Shown here in pieces: positions 7,128-12,453 of a stretch of DNA of 12,567 nucleotides (position 1 is the first letter of the stretch; each line of letters begins with the position of its first letter). The position numbers were made by a program, and so were the translations under genes. This stretch comes from CAZFAT01 sp964517075. GTDB taxonomy: Bacteria; Acidobacteriota; Vicinamibacteria; Vicinamibacterales; SCN-69-37. The stretch lies in the NCBI GenBank assembly GCA_964517075.1, contig CAZFAT010000299.1, positions 1 to 12,567 of the forward strand, read 5' to 3'. Below the pieces are notes generated by a model. The model searched no databases. It was not told the origin of the DNA and saw only the letters and a program-made list of their open reading frames with translations.

Positions 7128-7151
7128 CGCAACAGAACGCACGACGCCCGC

Positions 7152-7181
7152 GACGGCGCGCCGCCGGAGGTGTGCGCCGTC
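7152..7181. repeat. GC-rich inverted repeat behind the transposase gene
   Basis: GACGGCGC (7152-7159) and GCGCCGTC (7174-7181) are perfect 8-bp arms around a 14-nt loop, 24 nt after the transposase stop. A second smaller hairpin follows (GTCC...GGAC, 7179-7192). IS91-type elements carry a hairpin near the end downstream of the transposase, so this is a candidate element end. A transcription terminator is the alternative, but there is no T-run. Confidence 0.3.
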
Positions 7182-7290
7182 CGGCTGCGGACGACGGCGT
7201 GAGTCGGGCCAGCTGTGGGAGAATGCCGGCTAATCTGCGCCGTGTCTCGGACCCCGGTGTGCTGGGCGGCGCGAGCATCAGGCGACGACC

Positions 7291-7440
7291 GTGACGAGCG
7301 GCGGCCGGCGCCTCACGGTGAACGGCCCGTGGTTCAACGTGCGGCTCGCGCCCGGTGCCGGAGAGACCCTGACGATCGGTCTCCGCCGGTACGCGAACCG
7401 GCCGACGCTGGCGTTTCCGTGGACGCGGGCGGGGCCGTGA
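7291..7440 (+). pseudogene. C-terminal fragment of an unrecognised, probably secreted, protein
   Basis: A frame ending at the TGA 7438-7440 reads as a coherent beta-rich protein tail of about 49 residues. It includes L-T-V-N-G-P-W-F-N-V-R-L-A-P-G-A-G and ends in P-T-L-A-F-P-W-T-R. The pattern 'polar strand, P-W, hydrophobic strand, L-A-P-G' resembles the last strands of a secreted beta-sandwich. The upstream part of the same frame (from 7234) does not look like protein and no proper start precedes it, so only the 3' end of a gene survives. I cannot name the family. It lies between the transposase and the foreign gene. The rest of the 459-nt space 7128-7586 shows only the hairpins listed separately. 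Confidence 0.45.
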
Positions 7441-7493
7441 GACGAGGCCTTCTTCTCTCGACGCCTCGAAACGCTCGACGATTCAGAAGGCAC

Positions 7494-7516
7494 GAAAGTC
7501 GCTCGGCCTGACTTTC
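7494..7516. repeat. 7-bp inverted repeat upstream of the lipoprotein gene
   Basis: GAAAGTC (7494-7500) and GACTTTC (7510-7516) pair perfectly around a 9-nt loop, about 70 nt before the lipoprotein start. It could be an operator, a weak terminator or chance. I see no clear -35/-10 pair around it. Confidence 0.25.
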
Positions 7517-7574
7517 ACGTGCGTTGTGCCATCCCTCCACGGGCGAGGCAGCCGCCAAAGGGCGATAGGCACTT

Positions 7575-7579
7575 GGAGG
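7575..7579 (+). promoter_or_regulatory. Ribosome binding site of the DUF4832 lipoprotein gene
   Basis: GGAGG lies 7 nt before the ATG at 7587 and fixes that start. A strong Shine-Dalgarno site is notable because many Bacteroidota, a possible source of this gene, use such sites sparingly. Confidence 0.75.
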
Positions 7580-7586
7580 TTCGGTT

Positions 7587-9329
7587 ATGAACACACTATT
7601 CAGAGTGAATGACCTCAGGTTAATGGTTAGCCTCGTGTTGACAGGCTTGTTATGTGTCGCATGCTCGGATGACAGCGACACAGCTCCGCTTGTGTTACAG
7701 GCGCTTGACTATACGGAGAATCCTGTTGATATCACGAATCCGGACAGGGGCTTTGTCAAAAGCAATGATGACCATACGTCTGATGGTCCTCTAATTCTAC
7801 CGGTTAGCGGTAAGGTGGCGATAAGTCAGTGGACAGGGAAGCCATGGGATATGCAATACCAGCCGCTGACGTTGGGTGGAGTCAATCCTGACAGACCTGT
7901 TGTGACTACCAATGTTCGGGCTGATCCTGGTGTAGTTCAGTTCTACATTGACTTGCGTCACTTTTCATCGCGGTCGCGCCTCAATAATACTGGTACCATC
8001 ACGTACGGTACAACTCAACCCATAACAGCCGATGCGCTTGCCGTGCTTAGAGAAGCGCTTTTGTTTGTGAGAGACAGCACCAACAGTACCGTCCATCTCC
8101 GCCCAACTTATGACGGGATGGGTTGGAGTTACAGGGATAGATATGACACTGAGCCGGAAGGAATGTGTACTGTAGCAGGTTTTGAACATTTGACCTGGAT
8201 CGAATATCACCTTTTGCAGCTCAAGCCCATTTTCCATGAGTTCGAAGACATCATCATGGCAGTTGACGCCGGCACCTTTGGCCCATGGGGTGAAATCCAC
8301 ACATCGACTATGTCACGGGATCCGGATGCCAATACCATGCTTTTGAATACGTTGCTGGATGTGATTCCCCCTTCGCGCTCGATCATGGTAAAAGCGGGCC
8401 AGGTCGTGCCTTGGTACAATGCTACGTATGGGACCGATATAAGTTATTCAATTGGTGGTCATTTGGCACTCGACGACAATAGTATTGTGCCGCCTCCGCC
8501 TCCAGGCTCGCCTGAGTCTCGTTTCGGTATCTTCGACGATAGTTATGAGCGAGGCAATTTTGCTCGTGACAGGTTTTTGAATCTGGTCAGAGGCCAAAAG
8601 AATTTCTTTGGTGGTGAATTAGGTGGTGGTACTTATGACCCTTCTTACATTTATACCACTCCTCCGGCGCTTTTATATACATCTGCTTTTTATCAAACAG
8701 ATTATCTGTGTGCAGAATGGTCCGGAGGTCGAATGAGTGTTCTTGAGGAGTTTCCCTATACGAAAGATAAAATTGATGTAGAAATCACATTCCCACACAA
8801 TAACAAGAGTGTAAGGGTCCTCTATGATCCGGTATATGAAGGCAAGAACGTACTGGAATATTTCCGCGACAGAATGGGCTACCGATTGGTGTTGCGTGAG
8901 GCGAAAGTAAGCGAATGGGTAGAACAGAATGGTACCCTGAAGTTCGAAGGGAAGATCCAGAACGTCGGCTTTGGCAATGTTGTCAATCGGAAGAATGTGT
9001 CGGTTGTTCTGAAACCCAAAGCCGGTTCCGAGTCTTACATTCTGCTTACGAACCTTGACGCAAGGGATTGGCAGTCTGCCGAGGTCGGTCCGAATGGTGA
9101 AATGCCTGACTCCAGGGCAACTAATACCGATGCATGGCGTGATTTGAACTTCTCGGTCGAAATGTCCGAATTCGGCGACGTTCCTGCCGGGGACTATGAT
9201 ATTTATCTGAAGATCAATGATCCTAAAGAAGCCAGCCGTCACAAGCGTAGCATCCAGTTTGCTAATCATAATATCTGGAATGCTTCCCTGGGCGCTAGCT
9301 TGATTGGTTCGACTACAGTTGAACCATAA
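7587..9329 (+). CDS. DUF4874/DUF4832-type lipoprotein, foreign composition
   Basis: A 580-residue exported protein. The first 25 residues form a lipoprotein signal (V-L-T-G-L-L-C-V-A then C26), followed by the acidic stretch S-D-D-S-D, typical of surface-directed lipoproteins of Bacteroidota. The N-terminal domain has the family hallmark N-P-D-R-G-F (51-56), then F-Y-I-D-L-R (119-124), L-R-P-T-Y-D (171-176) and G-P-W-G-E-I-H-T-S (232-240), whose E236 is the most acid-catalyst-like residue. F-G-I-F-D-D-S-Y (313-320) resembles the DUF4832 core, and a beta-sandwich tail covers about 430-580. The fold is thought to be a TIM-barrel like glycoside hydrolases, but no activity is established for this family. 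Base composition is near 47% GC by eye (one 60-nt stretch is about 37%), against strongly GC-rich neighbours. It stands alone, without the transport or enzyme partners of a polysaccharide locus, so horizontal acquisition is likely. Confidence 0.85.
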   Translation: MNTLFRVNDLRLMVSLVLTGLLCVACSDDSDTAPLVLQALDYTENPVDITNPDRGFVKSNDDHTSDGPLILPVSGKVAISQWTGKPWDMQYQPLTLGGVNPDRPVVTTNVRADPGVVQFYIDLRHFSSRSRLNNTGTITYGTTQPITADALAVLREALLFVRDSTNSTVHLRPTYDGMGWSYRDRYDTEPEGMCTVAGFEHLTWIEYHLLQLKPIFHEFEDIIMAVDAGTFGPWGEIHTSTMSRDPDANTMLLNTLLDVIPPSRSIMVKAGQVVPWYNATYGTDISYSIGGHLALDDNSIVPPPPPGSPESRFGIFDDSYERGNFARDRFLNLVRGQKNFFGGELGGGTYDPSYIYTTPPALLYTSAFYQTDYLCAEWSGGRMSVLEEFPYTKDKIDVEITFPHNNKSVRVLYDPVYEGKNVLEYFRDRMGYRLVLREAKVSEWVEQNGTLKFEGKIQNVGFGNVVNRKNVSVVLKPKAGSESYILLTNLDARDWQSAEVGPNGEMPDSRATNTDAWRDLNFSVEMSEFGDVPAGDYDIYLKINDPKEASRHKRSIQFANHNIWNASLGASLIGSTTVEP

Positions 9330-9335
9330 CTAGTA

Positions 9336-9381
9336 GCGATGTAGCTCTGGGTGGCGCCGATAGTAACTCGTGCTGCATCGC
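9336..9381. repeat. 10-bp hairpin after the lipoprotein gene
   Basis: GCGATGTAGC (9336-9345) and GCTGCATCGC (9372-9381) pair along all ten positions in RNA (one G-U) around a 26-nt loop, starting 6 nt after the lipoprotein stop. There is no T-run after it, so it is at best an atypical terminator. It may instead mark the right edge of the foreign segment. Confidence 0.35.
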
Positions 9382-9467
9382 GGCATTCGAGTCGTAGAAG
9401 ACCGCACTCTGGCGTTCGTTCTCGCTCAGGTACCGCTGGCCTCACGGCGCTCCGCTCGAACCGAAAT

Positions 9468-9521
9468 GGCCCGATGAAGTGACCGGAGATAGGTGAACCT
9501 CACGATCAGTTCATCGGGGCC
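9468..9521. repeat. Imperfect 11/12-bp inverted repeat between foreign gene and TA module
   Basis: GGCCCGATGAA (9468-9478) and TTCATCGGGGCC (9510-9521) are inverted copies with one bulged base, separated by 31 nt that hold nested short repeats (GTGA...TCAC, AGGT...ACCT). The 299-nt space 9330-9628 has no credible gene. The structure may be a mobile-element end, an attachment remnant or a regulatory hairpin; I cannot match it to a known element. Confidence 0.4.
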
Positions 9522-9616
9522 CCGTCGATGGCAGGGTCAAGTCAAAGGGTGCTGGCGTGTGGAGTGCGTGTTCGGCTCCGACGCCGATCGCTCCAGATGG
9601 CGCGATGGCTGGTGGT

Positions 9617-9622
9617 TATACT
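9617..9622 (+). promoter_or_regulatory. -10 element of the antitoxin gene, predicted leaderless start
   Basis: TATACT (five of six consensus positions) is followed by AGCGGT and then the ATG at 9629. There is no room for a leader or a Shine-Dalgarno site, so transcription should begin at or next to the A of the ATG. No clear -35 box is present. The downstream AGCGG pentamer is shared with the start of the atpZ-like gene. Confidence 0.45.
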
Positions 9623-9628
9623 AGCGGT

Positions 9629-9868
9629 ATGAAGACGGCCATCTCGCTGCCAGACGACGTGTACCGCGAGGCCGAACGGCATGCGAAGCGGACACGCAAG
9701 TCTCGGAGCCAGCTCTATGCCGAGGCGCTCGCCGAATACCTCGCGAGGCATGCCCCGGACGAGGTCACGGAGCGCATGAACCAGGTGCTGCGGGACCTCG
9801 GCCAACCCGAGCGCGATCCGTTCGTCGGCGGCGCGGCGCGACGCGTACTGAAGGACGTCAAGTGGTAG
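9629..9868 (+). CDS. Ribbon-helix-helix antitoxin of a MazEF-type module
   Basis: A 79-residue protein. Its N-terminus reads as a ribbon-helix-helix DNA-binding domain: strand K-T-A-I-S-L-P-D-D (2-10), helix 11-22, then K-S-R-S-Q-L-Y-A-E-A-L-A-E-Y-L (24-38). The charged C-terminal tail (43-79, ending in aromatic W79) is the part expected to wrap the toxin. Such proteins neutralise MazF and repress their own promoter as a complex. The ATG at 9629 is chosen because the conserved strand starts immediately there and a -10 element sits just upstream; in-frame starts further upstream add unfolded sequence. The end overlaps the toxin start by 7 nt. Confidence 0.85.
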   Translation: MKTAISLPDDVYREAERHAKRTRKSRSQLYAEALAEYLARHAPDEVTERMNQVLRDLGQPERDPFVGGAARRVLKDVKW

Positions 9869-10209
9869 ACATCGCGCAAGGAGAGGTCTGGTGGGCGGAC
9901 CTGCCCGACCCCGCCGGATCCGGTCCGGGGTTTCGGCGACCGGTGGTCGTGGTCCAGGGCAATCACCTGAACCGGAGTCGACTTGCGACGGTCGTGTGCG
10001 TGCCACTGACGAGCAATCTCACGTGGGCGAGTGCCCCGGGGAACGTGCTCCTCTCGACGAAGGCGACGGGACTGCCGAAGGAGTCGGTCGCCAACGTGTC
10101 GCAGATCATCACGCTTGATCGCTCGCTGCTCTCCGACAGAGTCGGCCGCGTTGGCTCGAAGCCGCTGGCGCAGATTCTCCACGGGGTGGATGTCGTCCTC
10201 GGGCGATGA
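9862..10209 (+). CDS. mazF: MazF/PemK-family endoribonuclease toxin
   Basis: A 115-residue toxin of the MazF/PemK family, which cleaves mRNA at short sequence motifs until bound by its antitoxin. Family landmarks are G-E-V-W-W-A-D-L-P (7-15), the catalytic-region arginine in F-R-R-P-V-V-V-V-Q (24-32), V-P-L-T-S-N (47-52) and V-A-N-V-S-Q-I-I-T-L-D (76-86). The GTG at 9862 overlaps the antitoxin stop (9866-9868), and AAGGA (9851-9855) sits 6 nt upstream, so toxin translation is coupled to the antitoxin. The protein is full length with no visible lesion, so the pair is probably functional. Cleavage specificity cannot be predicted. Confidence 0.9.
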   Translation: MVDIAQGEVWWADLPDPAGSGPGFRRPVVVVQGNHLNRSRLATVVCVPLTSNLTWASAPGNVLLSTKATGLPKESVANVSQIITLDRSLLSDRVGRVGSKPLAQILHGVDVVLGR

Positions 10210-10401
10210 ACCGGCGAGGGGCTCGGCGTCTGACGGTCGCGCGCCTGCTGGCGGACATTCGCGGGTGAGAGACACCTCACCTCAGGACGACGTCGGGATC
10301 CGCAGCAGTGGCGGCCGACCGCGATGAGCCGCCGGCCACTAGGCGCGGCGTCGCCTTTGTCGTATCGTTCCCGAACGCCGGCTGACGTCGGCGACGAGGA
10401 C

Positions 10402-10731
10402 TCAGTCCGCACATCCCACGGCCACGGCGAGCGACCGGCACACCGCGCGCATCTTGGCCGCCGACACACTCCCGACGTAGGTGACCAGTCGAGCCCGATC
10501 GACCGTCTGCACGTGGTCGAGGTTCACCGCCGACTGGTGTCTCAGGCCCTCGTCCGGCCCGACCAGCACCTCGCTCGGCAGACCGTAAATGGTGGACGTG
10601 ATCGGCGCCACCATGACCGTGTGGAGCAGGCCGATGACGTCATCTCGTGACAGCACGAGCACCGGCCGGCGCTTGTCCGGCGCCCTGAACCGGTAGGTCC
10701 AGACGGATCCGCGCGTCACTTCTCGGGCCAT
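10402..10731 (-). CDS. Second MazF/PemK-family toxin, convergent with the first
   Basis: A 109-residue MazF-like protein, clearly a different lineage from the one at 9862. Landmarks are R-G-S-V-W-T-Y-R-F (7-15), R-R-P-V-L-V-L-S-R-D-D-V (21-32), V-A-P-I-T-S-T-I-Y-G-L-P-S-E-V (41-55) and N-L-D-H-V-Q-T-V (70-77). The ATG (10731-10729) lies inside the end of a beheaded antitoxin frame; a GTG at 10719-10717 would give a 4-nt GTGA overlap and a protein four residues shorter. The toxin looks complete, but its antitoxin has lost its N-terminal half and the native promoter, so it is probably silent or controlled from elsewhere. The 192-nt space 10210-10401 separating the two toxin modules shows nothing recognisable. 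Confidence 0.85.
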   Translation of the reverse strand: MAREVTRGSVWTYRFRAPDKRRPVLVLSRDDVIGLLHTVMVAPITSTIYGLPSEVLVGPDEGLRHQSAVNLDHVQTVDRARLVTYVGSVSAAKMRAVCRSLAVAVGCAD

Positions 10732-10820
10732 ACGCCCTCGTCAGCCCAGCCTTCGAATTCCCTGGGCTTGCGCGTGCTGCCGCCGTACGCCTTGAGGTAG
10801 GCGTCGGCGATGTCACGAGA
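10716..10820 (-). pseudogene. Antitoxin C-terminal remnant, 5' part deleted
   Basis: Upstream of the second toxin, the minus strand encodes about 32 residues of a typical antitoxin tail (D-I-A-D-A-Y-L-K-A-Y ... W-A-D-E-G-V-W-P-E-K), ending at the TGA 10718-10716. The stop lies 13 nt inside the toxin gene, the usual overlap in such pairs. Going upstream, protein-like sequence stops near 10812-10820, where the frame runs into antisense ABC-F sequence. There is no ATG, GTG or TTG before the stop at 10895-10893. The toxin-binding tail survives but has no start codon or DNA-binding domain. Confidence 0.7.
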
Positions 10821-11401
10821 CGACGCTGTTCCGGATGCTGGTGGGGCAGGAGCATCCGGATGCCGGCACGCTGAAGGTGGGCGAGACCGTCGTCATGGGG
10901 TACGTCGATCAGTCGCGCGACGCGCTGCCGCCGCAGAAGACCGTCTGGGAAGCGATCTCGGGGGGCGAGGACGAGATCATCCTGGGCAAGCGCAAGATCA
11001 ACTCCCGCGCGTACGTGTCGTGGTTCAACCTCCGCGGGCGCGACCAGCAGCGGCCGGTCGGCTCGCTCTCGGGCGGGGAGCGCAACCGCGTCCACCTCGC
11101 GATGATGCTGCCTCGGGGGTCCAACCTGCTGCTGCTCGACGAGCCGACGAACGATCTGGACGTGGACACCCTGCGCGCGCTCGAGGAAGCGCTCCTGAAC
11201 TATGCGGGCTGCGCAGTGGTGATCTCGCACGATCGCTGGTTCCTCGATCGCATCGCGACGCACATCCTGGCCTTCGAGGGCGACAGCCACGTCGAGTGGT
11301 TCGCCGGCAACTTCCAGGACTACGAAGTCGACAAGAAACGGCGTCTCGGCGCCGACGCGGACCAGCCGCATCGGATTAAGTACAGAAAGCTGACGCGTTG
11401 A
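10817..11401 (+). pseudogene. ettA: C-terminal third of an EttA-type ABC-F ATPase
   Basis: Only the second ATPase domain of an ABC-F translation factor remains, about 190 of the roughly 555 residues usual for EttA. EttA regulates the first elongation steps at the ribosomal E site. The sequence begins inside Walker A (T-T-L-F-R-M-L; the preceding G-K is lost). It then has the Q-loop Y-V-D-Q-S-R-D-A-L, the signature L-S-G-G-E-R-N-R-V-H-L-A, Walker B L-L-L-L-D-E-P-T-N-D-L-D, the switch histidine in V-I-S-H-D-R-W-F-L-D-R, and the EttA-specific ending R-I-K-Y-R-K-L-T-R. An internal ATG at 10835 could start a fragment, but without Walker A it cannot bind ATP normally. The remaining sequence is undamaged, so the truncation is probably recent or an assembly artefact. 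Confidence 0.85.
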
Positions 11402-11402
11402 G

Positions 11403-11442
11403 GGTTCCAGGGTTCGAAGGTTCGAAGGTTCGTCAGTTCCTG
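11403..11442. repeat. Degenerate 8-bp tandem repeat, five units
   Basis: Starting 2 nt after the ABC-F stop, five consecutive 8-mers read GGTTCCAG, GGTTCGAA, GGTTCGAA, GGTTCGTC and AGTTCCTG. The central units contain the palindrome TTCGAA. It is too short and too regular for CRISPR and has no coding sense. It sits at the edge of the rearranged region. Confidence 0.65.
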
Positions 11443-11546
11443 AGGCAATCGGCATCACGGGCCAGCCCACTTTCGGCCTTGATGTCCTGCCCCGGACCCG
11501 GCGAGCGGTCAAGTGACATTTGGGGACGTTGGGCGCACGGAGGCTG

Positions 11547-11972
11547 TCAGCCTGTGGCCCGTCGCGCGAGCGCACCGACGAAGGTCAGCAGATCCGCGGG
11601 ACCGGTCGTCGCGGCGAGATGGACGCGCGCCATGTCGAGGTGCTCGTAGGCGTGGGCCACGACGTTGCGGAAGCCCGCCGCGCGCACCAGCCGGCCGGCC
11701 AGCGATGGGTCGATCACGTGCGCCTGCTCGAGCTTCCGAAAGGCATCCGCATAGTTCTGCGGCGTCCCGAGCCCGTCGGCCACACAGGCCGCAACCGCCA
11801 GGTCGATGACAATCTGAGTCGCCTGCCAGAGATGAAGGATGACTGCATCCGAGGCATCGGTGGACGGCGCCAGATCGGTCGCGCGGTCGGGCAGGCGGCT
11901 GCGCACGCGGGCCAGATGCCGTTCGATGGCGGCGGTCCGCTCGGCCAGCACCGCCCGATCGAGCGGGCTCAT
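11547..11972 (-). CDS. hepT: HepT-like HEPN ribonuclease toxin
   Basis: A 141-residue alpha-helical protein of the HepT (DUF86) family. The HEPN RNase motif R-x4-H-x-Y is complete: R102, H107 and Y109 in R-N-V-V-A-H-A-Y. Two long helices (about 8-25 and 40-67) precede it. In characterised pairs the toxin cleaves RNA, and the partner MntA blocks it by adding AMP to the motif tyrosine, here Y109. The ATG (11972-11970) overlaps the stop of mntA by 4 nt (ATGA), matching the usual antitoxin-first order. Nothing is missing and length is normal, so the pair should be functional. Confidence 0.9.
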   Translation of the reverse strand: MSPLDRAVLAERTAAIERHLARVRSRLPDRATDLAPSTDASDAVILHLWQATQIVIDLAVAACVADGLGTPQNYADAFRKLEQAHVIDPSLAGRLVRAAGFRNVVAHAYEHLDMARVHLAATTGPADLLTFVGALARRATG

Positions 11973-12397
11973 CGGGAGAGCGCCGCGAGGCGGCGCGCGT
12001 AGGCCGGCTCGAGCACGGGTGCCAGGTCGCACCACGTGTCCACCGCGTCGAGCCAGAAGCGCTCGAACCGTCCGCGCTCGCGTTCGAAGACGACGACGCC
12101 ATCGCGGGCCACGCGATAGCGCAGCAGGGCGCCGGCGCGGCCGAGGTCGGCGAGGTCGATGCGATCCACCTTCAAGTACTCGGCGAGGGCGGCCAGCAGC
12201 CCATCGGGGTCGAACGTACTGTCCGCGTCGTACGCGAAATCCCAGTCTGACAAGGCGTGAGCCTCGCCACGCGCGCGCGAGCCGTGCAGCACCAGCAGTC
12301 GCAGCCCGCGACAGGCCGCCGCAATCGCCCGCAGCGCGGCGTCCTCGTGGAAGCGGATCCCGGCGGGCATGGGCTGGATGGTACCAGAGTGGCTCAC
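11969..12397 (-). CDS. mntA: MntA-like nucleotidyltransferase antitoxin
   Basis: A minimal nucleotidyltransferase of 142 residues from the GTG at 12397, or 133 from the ATG at 12370. The catalytic motif G-S-x10-D-x-D is exact (G39, S40, D51, D53 in GTG numbering), and a third acidic candidate lies at D78/D81 (V-D-R-I-D-L). This family transfers AMP to the tyrosine of the HepT motif and so neutralises it; the downstream gene supplies that target. Neither start has a Shine-Dalgarno site. A TACCAT element lies 7 nt before the ATG, which favours the ATG as a leaderless start, while the GTG adds nine residues of no clear structure. Family assignment is firm; the start is not. Confidence 0.88.
   Translation of the reverse strand: MSHSGTIQPMPAGIRFHEDAALRAIAAACRGLRLLVLHGSRARGEAHALSDWDFAYDADSTFDPDGLLAALAEYLKVDRIDLADLGRAGALLRYRVARDGVVVFERERGRFERFWLDAVDTWCDLAPVLEPAYARRLAALSR
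12378..12383 (-). promoter_or_regulatory. Possible -10 element upstream of mntA
   Basis: The minus strand reads TACCAT (12383-12378), 7 nt before the ATG at 12370-12368. The 8-mer GGTACCAT is identical to the one upstream of the atpZ-like gene. A four-of-six match without a -35 box is weak on its own. Confidence 0.22.
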
Positions 12398-12453
12398 GGG
12401 CGGGCCCAGCGACCTGTTTCATCTGAAGAGGCCGGGGCCCAGGCAGGGCGTAG

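Noticed and set aside
7215..7511. A 98-codon plus-strand frame overlapping the protein scrap
   Set aside because: Its translation is Arg/Pro/Ala-rich with no pattern. The beta-strand-like sequence is in a different frame.
9557..9628. Upstream in-frame start adding 24 residues to the RHH antitoxin
   Set aside because: The added residues do not look folded. The conserved beta-strand begins at the ATG 9629, and the -10 element lies inside the extension.
10265..10280. Short hairpin GTGAG-AGACAC-CTCAC after the first mazF
   Set aside because: A five-base stem without a T-run is expected by chance in GC-rich DNA, so I do not call a terminator.
11403..11442. CRISPR array
   Set aside because: The unit is 8 bp with no spacers, and no cas-like gene is nearby.
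11500..11546. REP-like or transposon-associated motif (GTGACATTTGGGGACGT)
   Set aside because: Only one copy is seen in the window and no paired inverted copy, so there is nothing to support a repeat call.
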